A DNA stretch of 36,289 nt from Methylobacterium sp. J-048 (lineage in GTDB: Bacteria; Pseudomonadota; Alphaproteobacteria; Rhizobiales; Beijerinckiaceae): assembly GCF_022829515.1 (NCBI RefSeq), contig NZ_JAKSYL010000191.1:1-36289 (forward strand). Reading direction: 5' to 3'. Below, one piece after another: positions 29,821-36,289 of the stretch. Made by a program: the position numbers and the translations under genes. The notes beneath the pieces are model-generated. The model saw nothing but the letters and a program-made list of their open reading frames with translations. It searched no databases and was not told the DNA's origin. How positions within the stretch are numbered: the first letter of the stretch is position 1; the number at the start of each line of letters is the position of its first letter.

Positions 29821-30318
29821 ATGACCCCCACCCGCGCCGGCCTGCTGGCCCTGCTCCTTACCCTGATCCTCGACCAAGCCTCCAAGCTCGGGCTCTATTT
29901 CGGCACCGACCTCGTGCTCACCCAGCCGTGGCGGCTGGCGCCGTTCGCCGACTTCGTGGTGGTGTGGAATCGCGGCGTCTCCTACGGACTGTTCCAGCAG
30001 GAGAGCGGCGTCGGGCGCTGGCTTCTGGTCGTCCTGTCGCTGGCGGCCGCGCTCGGACTCGGGATCTGGATGACCCGGGCCGGCTCGCGGCTGCTGGCGG
30101 TCGCCCTCGGGCTGATCGTCGGCGGCGCGCTCGGCAACGCCATCGACCGGGCTGCCTACGGGGCGGTGTTCGACTTCGTCCACCTGCATGCCGGCGGCTG
30201 GTCCTGGTACGTGTTCAACGTGGCCGATGCCGCGATCGTGGCCGGGGTGATCGGACTGATTCTCGACAGCCTGAGCCCAGCCGGGCGGGGTACGCCGCAA
30301 GGGGCGTCGCACCCGTGA
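29821..30318 (+). CDS. lspA: Lipoprotein signal peptidase (signal peptidase II)
   Basis: A 165-residue inner-membrane aspartyl protease with four transmembrane helices that removes signal peptides from prolipoproteins. Conserved boxes are visible: LDQASK (Asp18), VWNRGVSYGLF (Asn50), GNAIDR with catalytic Asp109, FDFVHLH and FNVADAAI with catalytic Asp136. The length is normal. The ATG at 29821 has no Shine-Dalgarno sequence; the 20 bases before it are almost pure C/T, so translation may depend on an unusual leader. Confidence 0.95.
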   Translation: MTPTRAGLLALLLTLILDQASKLGLYFGTDLVLTQPWRLAPFADFVVVWNRGVSYGLFQQESGVGRWLLVVLSLAAALGLGIWMTRAGSRLLAVALGLIVGGALGNAIDRAAYGAVFDFVHLHAGGWSWYVFNVADAAIVAGVIGLILDSLSPAGRGTPQGASHP

Positions 30319-30478
30319 TTCCCGCAACAGATCGGCCCTGCCCGCCCCAAGCCTCTGGTGCGATGCGGTCAAGGCGCCATACGATCGCCGGAAACCGGTC
30401 TCAGGCCGGGACCCGTCGGATCAGGCCGCGTCGCGGCCGTCCCCGCGCCGGATTCCCGGCCGGAACCCGTGAGGCAGC

Positions 30479-31144
30479 ATGACCGGGCACCGCAGGCTTC
30501 GTCTCATCCTCCCCGCCGCCGCGGTCGCGCTGGCGCCGCTTCTGGCCGGCGCCGCGCAGGCGCAGGAGCGCGGCGAGTTCATGCGCGACGCGCTCTCCGG
30601 CATCGGCCTCCTGGAGAAGCGCCAGGATCCGATCGACTATCACGAGCGCCCGCCGTTGGTGATGCCGCCCAAGCTCGACGGCAAGGCCCTGCCCCAGCCC
30701 CGGGCCCGCTCCACCAGCACCGCCTGGCCGAAGGATCCCGAGATCGCCGAGCGTGAGCGCGCGGCTGCCGAACGGCGCCGCCCGGTGGGCAACCAGGCGC
30801 GCGGCCGCTACGACGACAACAACGCCACGCTCTCGGTGGACGAGATCCGCAACGGCCGCCGCGCCGGGGCGAGCGTCACCACCGAGGCCGAGCGCAAGCC
30901 CGGCGACACCAACCGCGACGACAGCCTGCTCAGCCCGTTCGACCTGCTCAAGGGCAAGAGCGCCAATGCCGAGCCCTCCGACGTCGAGCCGGCCCGCGAC
31001 ATCCTGACCGATCCGCCGACCGGCTACCGGCAATCCCCGAAGAAGCTGGCCCAGCCGCCGTCGCGGGACCCGATCAACAGTGCCACCCGCGAGCGCGACG
31101 AGGCCGATCCCCGGGCCTATCAGCGCCAGCGCGCCCAGCAGTAA
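30479..31144 (+). CDS. Exported protein, DUF3035/BamF-like
   Basis: A 221-residue protein with a signal peptide (LRLILPAAAVALAPLLAGAA, residues about 7-26, ending AQAQ). The segment DYHERPPLVMPPKLDGKALP (about 54-73) resembles the RxPLVMPPxxxLP core of DUF3035 proteins, one of which (BamF) is a BAM-complex lipoprotein in some alphaproteobacteria. No lipobox cysteine is present here, unlike BamF. The rest is charged and probably disordered. It stands between lspA and two M16 peptidase genes, the same order as DUF3035 genes in other alphaproteobacteria, which supports the link (inference from memory of gene order). Confidence 0.7.
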   Translation: MTGHRRLRLILPAAAVALAPLLAGAAQAQERGEFMRDALSGIGLLEKRQDPIDYHERPPLVMPPKLDGKALPQPRARSTSTAWPKDPEIAERERAAAERRRPVGNQARGRYDDNNATLSVDEIRNGRRAGASVTTEAERKPGDTNRDDSLLSPFDLLKGKSANAEPSDVEPARDILTDPPTGYRQSPKKLAQPPSRDPINSATRERDEADPRAYQRQRAQQ

Positions 31145-31303
31145 CCATCAAGCTGTGGCGCTGTTGCAACGGCGTCCCGGCATGGCAACATGACAACTCT
31201 GTCCCGGTCCGGCTCTTGCCGTCCGGAGACGAAGACGGCCCGGTCCATGCGAGCGTCCCGGCAAGGGGCGCCGCCGGCACGGGGCCGGCAAAAGGAAAGC
31301 GGA

Positions 31304-32713
31304 ATGCACCTGTTCAGGAAGGCGACGCCCACCCTCTTCCCGCCGCGTCCGGGCTCGCCCTACGGCGGCAGCGCCGGCCGGGGCGAGGCCGCGCCGTTCG
31401 GGCGCTCCGAGGCGGGCGGACCGGAGGTCACGGCCTTCACCCTCGACAACGGCCTCGACGTGGTGGTCGTGCCCGATCACCGGGCGCCTGTGGCGACCCA
31501 CATGATCTGGTACCGCAACGGCTCGGCCGATGATCCGTTGGGCCAGTCGGGCATCGCCCACTTCCTCGAGCACCTGATGTTCAAGGGCACCGAGACGCAC
31601 CCGGTCGGCGCCTTCTCCAAGGCGGTCTCGGGCCTCGGCGGCCAGGAGAATGCTTTCACCAGCTACGACTACACCGCCTATTTCCAGCGGGTGGCCCGGG
31701 ACCATCTCGGCACCATGATGGCGTTCGAGGCCGACCGCATGGGCGGTCTCGTCCTCGACGATGCCGTGGTCGCGCCCGAGCGCGACGTGGTGCTGGAGGA
31801 GAGGCGCATGCGGGTCGAGACCGACCCCTCCGCCCAGCTCTCCGAGGCGATGGCCGCCTCGCTGTTCGTGCACCATCCCTACGGCATCCCGATCATCGGC
31901 TGGATGCACGAGATCGAGGGCCTGAACCGCGAGCACGCGCTGGCCTATTACAAGCGCTTCTACACCCCCGAGAACGCGATCCTGGTGGTGGCCGGCGACG
32001 TGACCCCGGACGAGGTCCGCCGGCTGGCCGACGAGACCTACGGCCGCGTCGCCCCCCAGGGCGCCCGGCCCGAGCGCCTGCGGGCGCGCGAGCCCGAGCC
32101 CAAGGCCCTGCGCCGGGTCGCGGTCGCCGACCCGAAGGTCGAGCAGCCGACCCTGCAGCGGCTCTACCTGACCCCCTCCTGCATCACCGCCCGCGACGGC
32201 GGCTGCCACGACCTCGAACTGCTCGCCGAAGTGCTGGGCGGCGGCTCGACCTCCTACCTCTACCGCAAGCTGGTCATGGAGACCGGCCTCGCGGTGAATG
32301 CCGGCGCCTGGTACATGGGTTCGGCGATCGACGAGACCCGGTTCTCCGTCTACGCGGTGCCCGCCGAGGGCGTCTCCCTGGAGGCGCTGGAGGAGGCCGT
32401 GGACAAGATCCTGCGCCGCGCCCCCGCGGAGGCGCTCGGCGCCGAGGCGATCGAGCGCGCCAAGACCCGGCTCGTGGCCGAGACCGTCTACTCCTCCGAC
32501 AGCCAGTCCTCGCTTGCCCGGATCTACGGCTCGGCGCTGGCGATCGGCGAGACCATCGAGGAGGTCCGCCGCTGGCCGACCGACATCGAGGCGGTCTCGC
32601 AGGAGCGCCTCAAGACCGCCGCCGAGCGCTGGCTGACGCCGTCCCGCTCGGTCACCGGCTACCTGACCAAGGCTCAGGACCCCGACGCCCCGGTCGCGAT
32701 GGCCGCGGAATAG
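31304..32713 (+). CDS. M16-family zinc metallopeptidase, catalytic subunit
   Basis: A 469-residue pitrilysin/insulinase-type peptidase. The inverted zinc motif HFLEH is at residues 86-90 and the third ligand fits Glu166, 76 residues later in DVVLEERRMR. The N-terminal 40 residues are Pro/Gly-rich with no signal peptide, so the enzyme is probably cytoplasmic, unlike many relatives. The C-terminal half has the second M16 fold (LEVLGGGSTSYLYRKLVMET-type segment). ATG at 31304 has AAGGAAAG 6 nt upstream. The next gene encodes a matching M16 subunit without the zinc site, so the active form is most likely a heterodimer. Confidence 0.93.
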   Translation: MHLFRKATPTLFPPRPGSPYGGSAGRGEAAPFGRSEAGGPEVTAFTLDNGLDVVVVPDHRAPVATHMIWYRNGSADDPLGQSGIAHFLEHLMFKGTETHPVGAFSKAVSGLGGQENAFTSYDYTAYFQRVARDHLGTMMAFEADRMGGLVLDDAVVAPERDVVLEERRMRVETDPSAQLSEAMAASLFVHHPYGIPIIGWMHEIEGLNREHALAYYKRFYTPENAILVVAGDVTPDEVRRLADETYGRVAPQGARPERLRAREPEPKALRRVAVADPKVEQPTLQRLYLTPSCITARDGGCHDLELLAEVLGGGSTSYLYRKLVMETGLAVNAGAWYMGSAIDETRFSVYAVPAEGVSLEALEEAVDKILRRAPAEALGAEAIERAKTRLVAETVYSSDSQSSLARIYGSALAIGETIEEVRRWPTDIEAVSQERLKTAAERWLTPSRSVTGYLTKAQDPDAPVAMAAE

Positions 32714-32814
32714 CTTTTTCGGGCGCGTTCCGGCGGCGGTTTTGGCCCCGTCGGGACCTGCATCAGGCCGAGAGCCCGCTCCGCCGCCCGTGACACGATA
32801 AACAAGAGGTTTTC

Positions 32815-34107
32815 ATGAGCGTCGCCGAGACCTTGGTCGACACCGCAGCCGCCGCCAGCTCGCCCACCACGGCGCTGCCGGTCACCACCGCCGCCGGGAT
32901 CGAGGCGTGGCACGTCGAATCCCCCGTGGTGCCGATGATCGCCCTGGCCTTCACGTTCGAGGGCGGCGCCGCCCAGGACCCGGCCGGCAAGGCCGGCTGC
33001 GCGCAGATGCTGGCCCGGCTCCTGGACGAGGGCGCGGGCGACCTGACCTCCGACGCCTTCCAGGAGCAGCTCGCCGCCCGGGCGATCGAATTGTCCTTTC
33101 ATGCCGGCCCCGACGCGATCGGCGGCTCGCTCAAGATGCTGGTCAAGCATGCCGACGAGGGCATCGCGCTCCTCGCCCTGGCGCTCGCCAAGCCGCGCCT
33201 CGACCCGGACGCGATCGAGCGTGTCCGCGGCCAGGTGATCGCCGGCCTGCGCTATCAGCAGAACGATCCGGGCGTGCTGGCCTCGCGCCGGTTCTTCAAG
33301 GAGGCGTTCGCCGGCCACGCCTATGCCCGGCCGTCCTCGGGCACGGTCGAGAGCGTGACCACGATCACCCGGGACGACCTCCTGGCGATGCATGCGCGCA
33401 TCATCGGCCGCGGCCGGGTCAAGGTCGCCGCGGTGGGCGCCATCGGGGCCGAGCAGCTCGCGGAAGGCCTGAACCGTGCCTTCGGGGCCCTGCCCGAGGC
33501 CGGGGCGCTGAAGGCGGTGCCGCGCACCGAGGTGCAGGAACTCGGCAAGCGCATCGTCGTGGACCTCGACGTGCCGCAATCGGTGATCCGCTTCGGCATG
33601 GCCGGCGTGGCCTGGCGCGACCCGGACTTCATCCCAGCCTATGTGCTCAACCACATCCTCGGCGGCGGCGCCTTCACGTCGCGCCTGTTCCAGGAGGTGC
33701 GCGAGAAGCGCGGGCTGGCCTACTCGGTCGGGACCTCGCTGGTCAGCCACCGCTCGGCCGCGATGACCTGGGGCTACACCGCCACCAAGAACGAGCGCGT
33801 CGGCGAGGCGCTGTCGGTGATCGGCGACGAGATCGGCCGGCTGATCACGGACGGGCCCGACGACGACGAGCTGCAGAAGGCCAAGGACTACCTCACCGGC
33901 TCCTACGCGCTGGGCTTCGACACCTCGACCAAGATCGCCCACCAGCTGGTGCAGATCGCCTTCGAGGAGCTGGGCATGGACTACATCGCCCGGCGCAACG
34001 CCCTGGTCTCGGCCGTGACCCAGGCCGATATCCGCCGCGCCGCCGCCCGGACTTTTGCGGACGGCCGAATGCTGGTGGTAGCCGCCGGCCGGCCGGTCGG
34101 GCTCTGA
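32815..34107 (+). CDS. M16-family peptidase-like subunit lacking the zinc site
   Basis: A 430-residue M16 protein. At the place of HxxEH it has QMLAR (residues 64-68 in AGCAQMLARLLDEGAG), so both histidines and the glutamate are gone and it cannot bind zinc. The C-terminal half keeps the substrate-binding Arg/Tyr segment (LFQEVREKRGLAYSVGTSL) and LNHILGGGAFTSRL. This is the division of labour of two-subunit M16 peptidases: one subunit holds zinc, the other the Arg/Tyr pair. The ATG at 32815 has AAGAGG 6 nt upstream. No signal peptide is visible. Confidence 0.92.
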   Translation: MSVAETLVDTAAAASSPTTALPVTTAAGIEAWHVESPVVPMIALAFTFEGGAAQDPAGKAGCAQMLARLLDEGAGDLTSDAFQEQLAARAIELSFHAGPDAIGGSLKMLVKHADEGIALLALALAKPRLDPDAIERVRGQVIAGLRYQQNDPGVLASRRFFKEAFAGHAYARPSSGTVESVTTITRDDLLAMHARIIGRGRVKVAAVGAIGAEQLAEGLNRAFGALPEAGALKAVPRTEVQELGKRIVVDLDVPQSVIRFGMAGVAWRDPDFIPAYVLNHILGGGAFTSRLFQEVREKRGLAYSVGTSLVSHRSAAMTWGYTATKNERVGEALSVIGDEIGRLITDGPDDDELQKAKDYLTGSYALGFDTSTKIAHQLVQIAFEELGMDYIARRNALVSAVTQADIRRAAARTFADGRMLVVAAGRPVGL

Positions 34108-34154
34108 GGCGCAGGCCGCTTTTCTCGGGCGGCGTGCGGGGGCAGGGTGCGGTC

Positions 34155-34382
34155 ATGACCGAGCTTCTGGATCGCGCGGTGCAGACCGCCCGCGCGCTGT
34201 CCCCCGAGATGCAGGACGAGATCGCCCGCATGGTGCTCGCCTATGCGGGCCGGGGCGATGCGGTGATCGCGCTCCCGCCCGACGAGGTGGCCGACCTGAT
34301 CGAGGCGCAGTCCGAGCGCGCACGCGGGGACTTCGCGACCGAGGCCGAGGTCGAAGCCGTCCTGTCCAAATACCGCCTTTGA
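34155..34382 (+). CDS. Small antitoxin-like protein
   Basis: A 75-residue helical, acidic protein (ELLDRAVQTARALSPEMQDE, then IARMVLAYAG, and a C-terminal EAEVEAVLSKYRL). The layout matches small antitoxins of ParE/RelE systems, which begin with a 'LL-xx-A-xx-LSPExQDEIARxxL' helix and end with a toxin-contacting '-ExxVxAVxxKY' helix. Its stop codon overlaps the start of a truncated toxin reading frame. Start ATG 34155; the ribosome site is weak. It lies 47 nt after the M16 gene and may be read from the same transcript. Confidence 0.7.
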   Translation: MTELLDRAVQTARALSPEMQDEIARMVLAYAGRGDAVIALPPDEVADLIEAQSERARGDFATEAEVEAVLSKYRL

Positions 34383-34441
34383 AGCTGCGGTTTCAAAGGC
34401 GCGCTCTGCAGCAGATCGACCGCGCCTCGCAGCATTCCTAA
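34379..34441 (+). pseudogene. Truncated RelE/ParE-type toxin remnant
   Basis: From a TTG at 34379 overlapping the antitoxin stop, the frame reads MKLRFQRRALQQIDRASQHS and then TAA. This is the usual N-terminus of ParE/RelE toxins (M-K-L-R-F-x-x-R-A-L-x-x-I-D) cut off after 20 codons. No further toxin-like sequence appears in 34442-34576. So the antitoxin at 34155 has lost its partner. Confidence 0.65.
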
Positions 34442-34576
34442 GTTGCTGTGCAGCCTTATCTCCTTTCCGGAAGTCTGCCGCCCGCTCACGCCCACTGCAT
34501 TCCAGCCGTGTGCTCGCAACCCCGTCGTCCGATCCCTACTTGAGGCGCATTGGAGCGGGGACCCATACGAAAAGCC

Positions 34577-35527
34577 ATGCAGCTCACCGGTATCCATCAC
34601 CTCACCGCGGTGACCGCCCGCGCCGCGGAGAACGTGGCGTTCTACACCGGCACGCTCGGCCTGCGGCTGGTGAAGAAGACCGTGAACCAGGACGACGTCT
34701 CGGCCTATCACCTGTTCTACGCGGATGGGCTCGCGAGCCCCGGCACCGACATCACCTTCTTCGACTGGCCGGCCCCCCCGGAGCGGCGCGGGTCGAACAG
34801 CATCACCCGCACCCACCTGCGCGTGCCGGGCGAAGGCGCGGTGGCGTGGTGGCACACGCGCCTGCGCGAGGCCGGATCCGTGGTGGCCGAGCCCGTCCTG
34901 CGCGACGGCCGCCTCACCGTGGATTTCGAGGATCCGGAGGGCCAGCGCCTCGCCCTGGTCGATGACGGCGGCACCGGCCCGGAGCACCCGTGGGACGCCT
35001 CCCCGGTTCCGGCGGCCTACCAGATCCGGGGCTTGGGCCCGATCCGCCTGTCCGTGCCGGCCCCGGCCCGCACCGCCGCTGTCCTGACCGATCTGCTCGG
35101 CATGCGTCGGGTCCGCACCTTCGAGTCCGGCGACGGCCCGGTCGAGGTCTACGCCATGGGCCCCGGCGGCCCGGCCGCCGAGATCCAGCTCCTGGCCGAT
35201 GCGTCCGCACCCGCGCAGCAGGGCGCGGGCGCGGTCCACCACGTGGCCTTCCGCATCCCCGATGCGGATTACGAATCCTGGGCCGACCGGCTGAAGGCCG
35301 CCCGGGTGCCGAGCAGCGGGCCGGTGGACCGCTACTACTTCCGCAGCCTGTATTTCCGCGAGCCCAACGGCATCCTGTTCGAGATCGCCACCGACGGGCC
35401 CGGCTTCACCGCCGACGAGCCCCTGGAGAGCCTGGGCGCGCGCCTCGCCCTGCCGCCGTTCCTGGAGCCGCGCCGGGCCGCGATCGAGGCGGGGCTGAAG
35501 CCGCTCCGGCCGATCACCGCCGGTTAA
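34577..35527 (+). CDS. VOC-superfamily ring-cleaving dioxygenase-like protein
   Basis: A 316-residue protein with two VOC (glyoxalase/extradiol dioxygenase) modules, residues 5-130 and 150-275. Probable metal ligands are His8 (GIHHLTAV), His222 (VHHVAF) and Glu269 (NGILFEIATDGPGF). FFDWPAPPERRGSNSITRTH and YYFRSLYFREPNGILFEIAT are typical of the MhqO/'ring-cleaving dioxygenase' group linked to hydroquinone breakdown. The substrate is uncertain. The start at ATG 34577 begins at the conserved MQLTGIHH; a TTG at 34550 would add nine residues. No strong ribosome site is present. Confidence 0.9.
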   Translation: MQLTGIHHLTAVTARAAENVAFYTGTLGLRLVKKTVNQDDVSAYHLFYADGLASPGTDITFFDWPAPPERRGSNSITRTHLRVPGEGAVAWWHTRLREAGSVVAEPVLRDGRLTVDFEDPEGQRLALVDDGGTGPEHPWDASPVPAAYQIRGLGPIRLSVPAPARTAAVLTDLLGMRRVRTFESGDGPVEVYAMGPGGPAAEIQLLADASAPAQQGAGAVHHVAFRIPDADYESWADRLKAARVPSSGPVDRYYFRSLYFREPNGILFEIATDGPGFTADEPLESLGARLALPPFLEPRRAAIEAGLKPLRPITAG

Positions 35528-35769
35528 AATATTCGAACGATTCCAGGCGATTCACTTCTTCCGCAGGTGTGATCCTGGCGCGCCTTGACGGGCGTGCTGC
35601 AACTGCGAAAGAAGCACCCGTCATAAGTTCGACATCCGGATCCCGGCGCATCGGCGCGCGGGGTCCGACTCCGCCACCGCGGGGCGGCGGCGATCCGCCG
35701 AACCTCATGGACCCCGACTCATCGGGGGCATGGGCCGAGCGTCAGAGGAATTCGAGGACTGATCCGTCG

Positions 35770-36289
35770 ATGAGCAAGTTCTACGAGGAGCGCGTTCTGT
35801 CGGTGCATCACTGGACCGAGAACCTGTTCTCGTTCCGCACCACGCGGGATCCGGCGTTCCGGTTCCGCAACGGCGAGTTCACCATGATCGGCCTTGAGGT
35901 CGAGGGGCGGCCGCTGCTGCGCGCCTATTCGGTGGTCTCGGCCAATTACGAGGAGGAGCTCGAGTTCTTCTCGATCAAGGTCCAGGATGGGCCGCTGACC
36001 TCCAAGCTCCAGCACCTCAAGGTCGGCGACCCGATCATCGTCGGCAAGAAGCCCACCGGCACCCTGGTGCTCGACAACCTGCTGCCCGGCCGCAACCTCT
36101 ACCTGCTCGGCACCGGCACGGGGCTGGCGCCGTTCCTGTCGATCATCAAGGACCCGGAGACCTACGACCGGTTCGAGAAGGTCGTGCTGGTCCATGGCTG
36201 CCGCCAGGTGCAGGAGCTGGCCTACGGCGAGACCATCACGGAATCCCTGCCCAAGCACGAGTTCCTGGGCGAGATGATCTCGAACCAGC
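35770..36289 (+). CDS. fpr: Ferredoxin-NADP+ reductase, 5' part
   Basis: The first 173 residues of a bacterial ferredoxin/flavodoxin-NADP+ reductase, running off the window. The FAD-binding signature RAYSVVSANYEEELEFFSIK, with GPLTSKLQHLKVGDPI and the NADP-binding GTGTGLAPFLSIIKDPETYD, are family hallmarks. VLVHGCRQVQELAY continues the NADP domain. It supplies or takes electrons for ferredoxin-dependent reactions and is often induced by oxidative stress. ATG 35770 has GAGGA about 12 nt upstream. The 242-nt gap before it holds a TTGACG (35585-35590) but no clear -10. Confidence 0.93.
   Translation, partial: MSKFYEERVLSVHHWTENLFSFRTTRDPAFRFRNGEFTMIGLEVEGRPLLRAYSVVSANYEEELEFFSIKVQDGPLTSKLQHLKVGDPIIVGKKPTGTLVLDNLLPGRNLYLLGTGTGLAPFLSIIKDPETYDRFEKVVLVHGCRQVQELAYGETITESLPKHEFLGEMISNQ

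Noticed and set aside
1..36289. CRISPR array, prophage, integrative element or insertion sequence
   Set aside because: No regularly spaced direct repeats, integrase, transposase, phage structural gene or tRNA-associated attachment site was seen; repeats present are short palindromic intergenic elements.

Overview
The window is GC-rich, gene-dense alphaproteobacterial chromosome. Codon use, gene content (ileS-lspA with paired M16 peptidases, a cysHDN/cysJI sulfate block, TonB-dependent receptor plus PepSY reductase) and the style of the intergenic stem-loop repeats suggest a Methylobacterium-like member of the Hyphomicrobiales (Rhizobiales). That assignment is inference from pattern recognition. 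No tRNA, rRNA, CRISPR array, intact transposase or phage gene was found.

Layout. 1-3537: a LysR regulator followed by garL and garD, a two-step galactarate/glucarate breakdown unit. 3613-4282: an intact vapBC toxin-antitoxin pair. 4488-9285: an iron/metal uptake region with a four-helix PepSY reductase-like protein (+) facing a TonB-dependent receptor (-), whose stop overlaps the start of an unrecognised exported protein. It is bordered by dispersed palindromic repeats, and an Irr-type box candidate lies upstream of the receptor. 9286-10933: a DUF2147 exported protein and a TetR regulator co-transcribed with a small membrane protein from a promoter that carries two 22-bp-spaced operators. 11320-19206: assimilatory sulfate reduction, with cysJ and cysI plus an Lrp/AsnC regulator on the minus strand and divergent cysH-cysD-cysN on the plus strand. 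CysH is of the APS-reductase type and no APS kinase is present, so the route should run sulfate, APS, sulfite, sulfide. 19335-22393: a luciferase-like flavin monooxygenase, an intact parDE-like pair and an aspartate aminotransferase.

22394-23035 is a small graveyard of toxin-antitoxin genes: a frameshifted Phd antitoxin, a decayed VapC start and an orphan DUF3018 antitoxin. 23120-26092 holds an NAD-dependent beta-hydroxyacid dehydrogenase-like protein, two small proteins of unknown function and an EamA-type permease. 26433-34107 holds ileS, lspA, an exported DUF3035/BamF-like protein and two M16 peptidase subunits, one catalytic and one with the zinc motif lost. 34155-34441 is an antitoxin with a truncated toxin remnant. 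The window ends with a VOC-family dioxygenase-like gene and the 5' part of a ferredoxin-NADP reductase gene.

The most interesting non-coding signals are: a three-hairpin intergenic repeat (two full copies and one cut by the window edge) in which stem changes are compensated; a shared GTTC-N8-GAAC element upstream of both cysJ and cysH; and the tandem TetR operator embedded in a promoter. I did not find a clear-cut new defence or mobile system. The best candidates for undescribed biology are the exported protein translationally coupled to the receptor and the three-hairpin repeat family.
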